6,492 bases of DNA, from the NCBI GenBank assembly GCA_025356615.1, contig JANXSH010000754.1, forward strand, positions 1 to 6,492. Reading direction: 5' to 3'. How positions within the stretch are numbered: the first letter of the stretch is position 1; every line of letters starts with the position of its first letter. Origin of the DNA: Planctomycetia bacterium (lineage in GTDB: Bacteria; Planctomycetota; Planctomycetia; Gemmatales; Gemmataceae). The notes beneath the pieces were generated by a model. The model ran no database searches. It had not been told where the DNA came from and saw only the letters and a program-made list of their open reading frames with translations. The position numbers were made by a program, and so were the translations under genes. This document shows positions 6,139 to 6,492 of this stretch, one piece after another.

Positions 6139-6161
6139 CTTCGTGAACTCGTTCACGGAAG
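6139..6161 (-). terminator. Bulged hairpin after the gene at 6203, possible terminator
   Basis: CTTC-GTGAA (6139-6147) pairs with TTCAC-G-GAAG (6152-6161) around a CTCG tetraloop, nine pairs with one bulged base. On the minus strand it lies about 42 bases after the stop at 6203, upstream of the mqnE promoter, where a terminator would be expected. There is no T tract. Confidence 0.3.
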
Positions 6162-6202
6162 TAACCGCAGGGGCGAGAGGGGGATAACATGCCAGGGTCG
6201 AT

Positions 6203-6492
6203 TCAGCGCCCTGCGTCGGGGCGAACGGGTACGCTGGTGAAGTCGAGGCCGAGTTTCTGTTCGGTGGCGAAGCGGACGAACTCCCACTGGTCGGCGAACG
6301 TCCATTTGTAGCGAGTTTTGAGGTGATCAAGGATGACCCGTCGTGCTTCGACGATGCAGGTCGGCAGTCCGAGCAGATCGACGAGTTGCTGGCTGGAGAG
6401 CCGGCAGGGCAGCGGCTCGACTGCGGCCGGCAGGAAAGCCAGAGATGCCAGGGGATGCGCCGAGCCAGCCATGCACGCGCTGACCGCAGCCA
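6203..6492 (-). CDS. C-terminal end of an unrecognised protein (5' part outside window)
   Basis: The minus-strand frame is open from the right edge to a TGA at 6205-6203, giving about 95 residues. An ATG at 6472 exists, but the frame continues upstream of it without a stop and no ribosome binding site precedes it, so the true start probably lies beyond the window. The first residues are Ala-rich and hydrophobic. The second half, with RLSSQQLVDLLGLPTCIVEA, RRVILDHLKTRY, FADQWEFVRFATEQKLGLDF and a Pro/Arg-rich tail, is clearly protein-like and helical, as in HEAT-like or helical-bundle C-termini. I do not recognise the family and assign no function. It is co-directional with mqnE but separated by 142 bases that hold a hairpin and the mqnE promoter. 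Confidence 0.65.
   Translation of the reverse strand, partial: AAVSACMAGSAHPLASLAFLPAAVEPLPCRLSSQQLVDLLGLPTCIVEARRVILDHLKTRYKWTFADQWEFVRFATEQKLGLDFTSVPVRPDAGR

Noticed and set aside
1..6492. tRNA, rRNA, CRISPR array, insertion sequence or integrase
   Set aside because: I saw no cloverleaf ending in CCA-like acceptor, no regularly spaced repeats, no transposase or recombinase motifs and no flanking duplications.

Overview
The window is GC-rich, with short intergenic gaps and genes on both strands. It most likely comes from the chromosome of a planctomycete, perhaps a Gemmata-like one. This rests on three things: a futalosine-pathway menaquinone gene (mqnE), a DUF4058 protein with planctomycete-style N-terminal sequence, and a decayed fragment of the YCF48-like beta-propeller proteins that planctomycetes carry. 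The assignment comes from recognising protein families, not from any database search.

Layout. At 1-383 (minus) is the N-terminal part of a DUF4240 protein that runs off the left edge. It is divergent from a 304-codon orphan gene at 680-1594 (plus). The C-terminal half of that gene's product carries a restriction-endonuclease-like signature (GE, GID, VEAK, QM..GWI) like the nuclease domains of polymorphic toxins. The 296-base gap between the two genes holds a good minus-strand promoter, a near-perfect 27-bp hairpin and a TATAAT box for the plus gene. A secreted protein of unknown function follows at 1703-2818 (plus). Directly after its stop codon lies the minus-strand remnant of a YCF48-like beta-propeller gene (about 2820-3180), cut at both ends and frameshifted near 2949.

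From 3219 to the right edge every gene is on the minus strand. They are a 203-residue PD-(D/E)XK nuclease-like protein (3219-3830), a DUF4058 protein (4085-4852), MqnE (aminofutalosine synthase, 4927-6060) and the C-terminal end of an unrecognised protein (6203-6492). The mqnE promoter region has an 8-bp inverted repeat around its -10 box. Spacers between genes contain short GC-rich hairpins without T tracts.

Only mqnE has a firmly known pathway: menaquinone synthesis from chorismate by way of futalosine. The other genes do not form an obvious operon with it. The best lead for something undescribed is the orphan REase-fold protein, with its basic N-terminus and divergent DUF4240 neighbour. 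No complete novel system can be demonstrated from this window.
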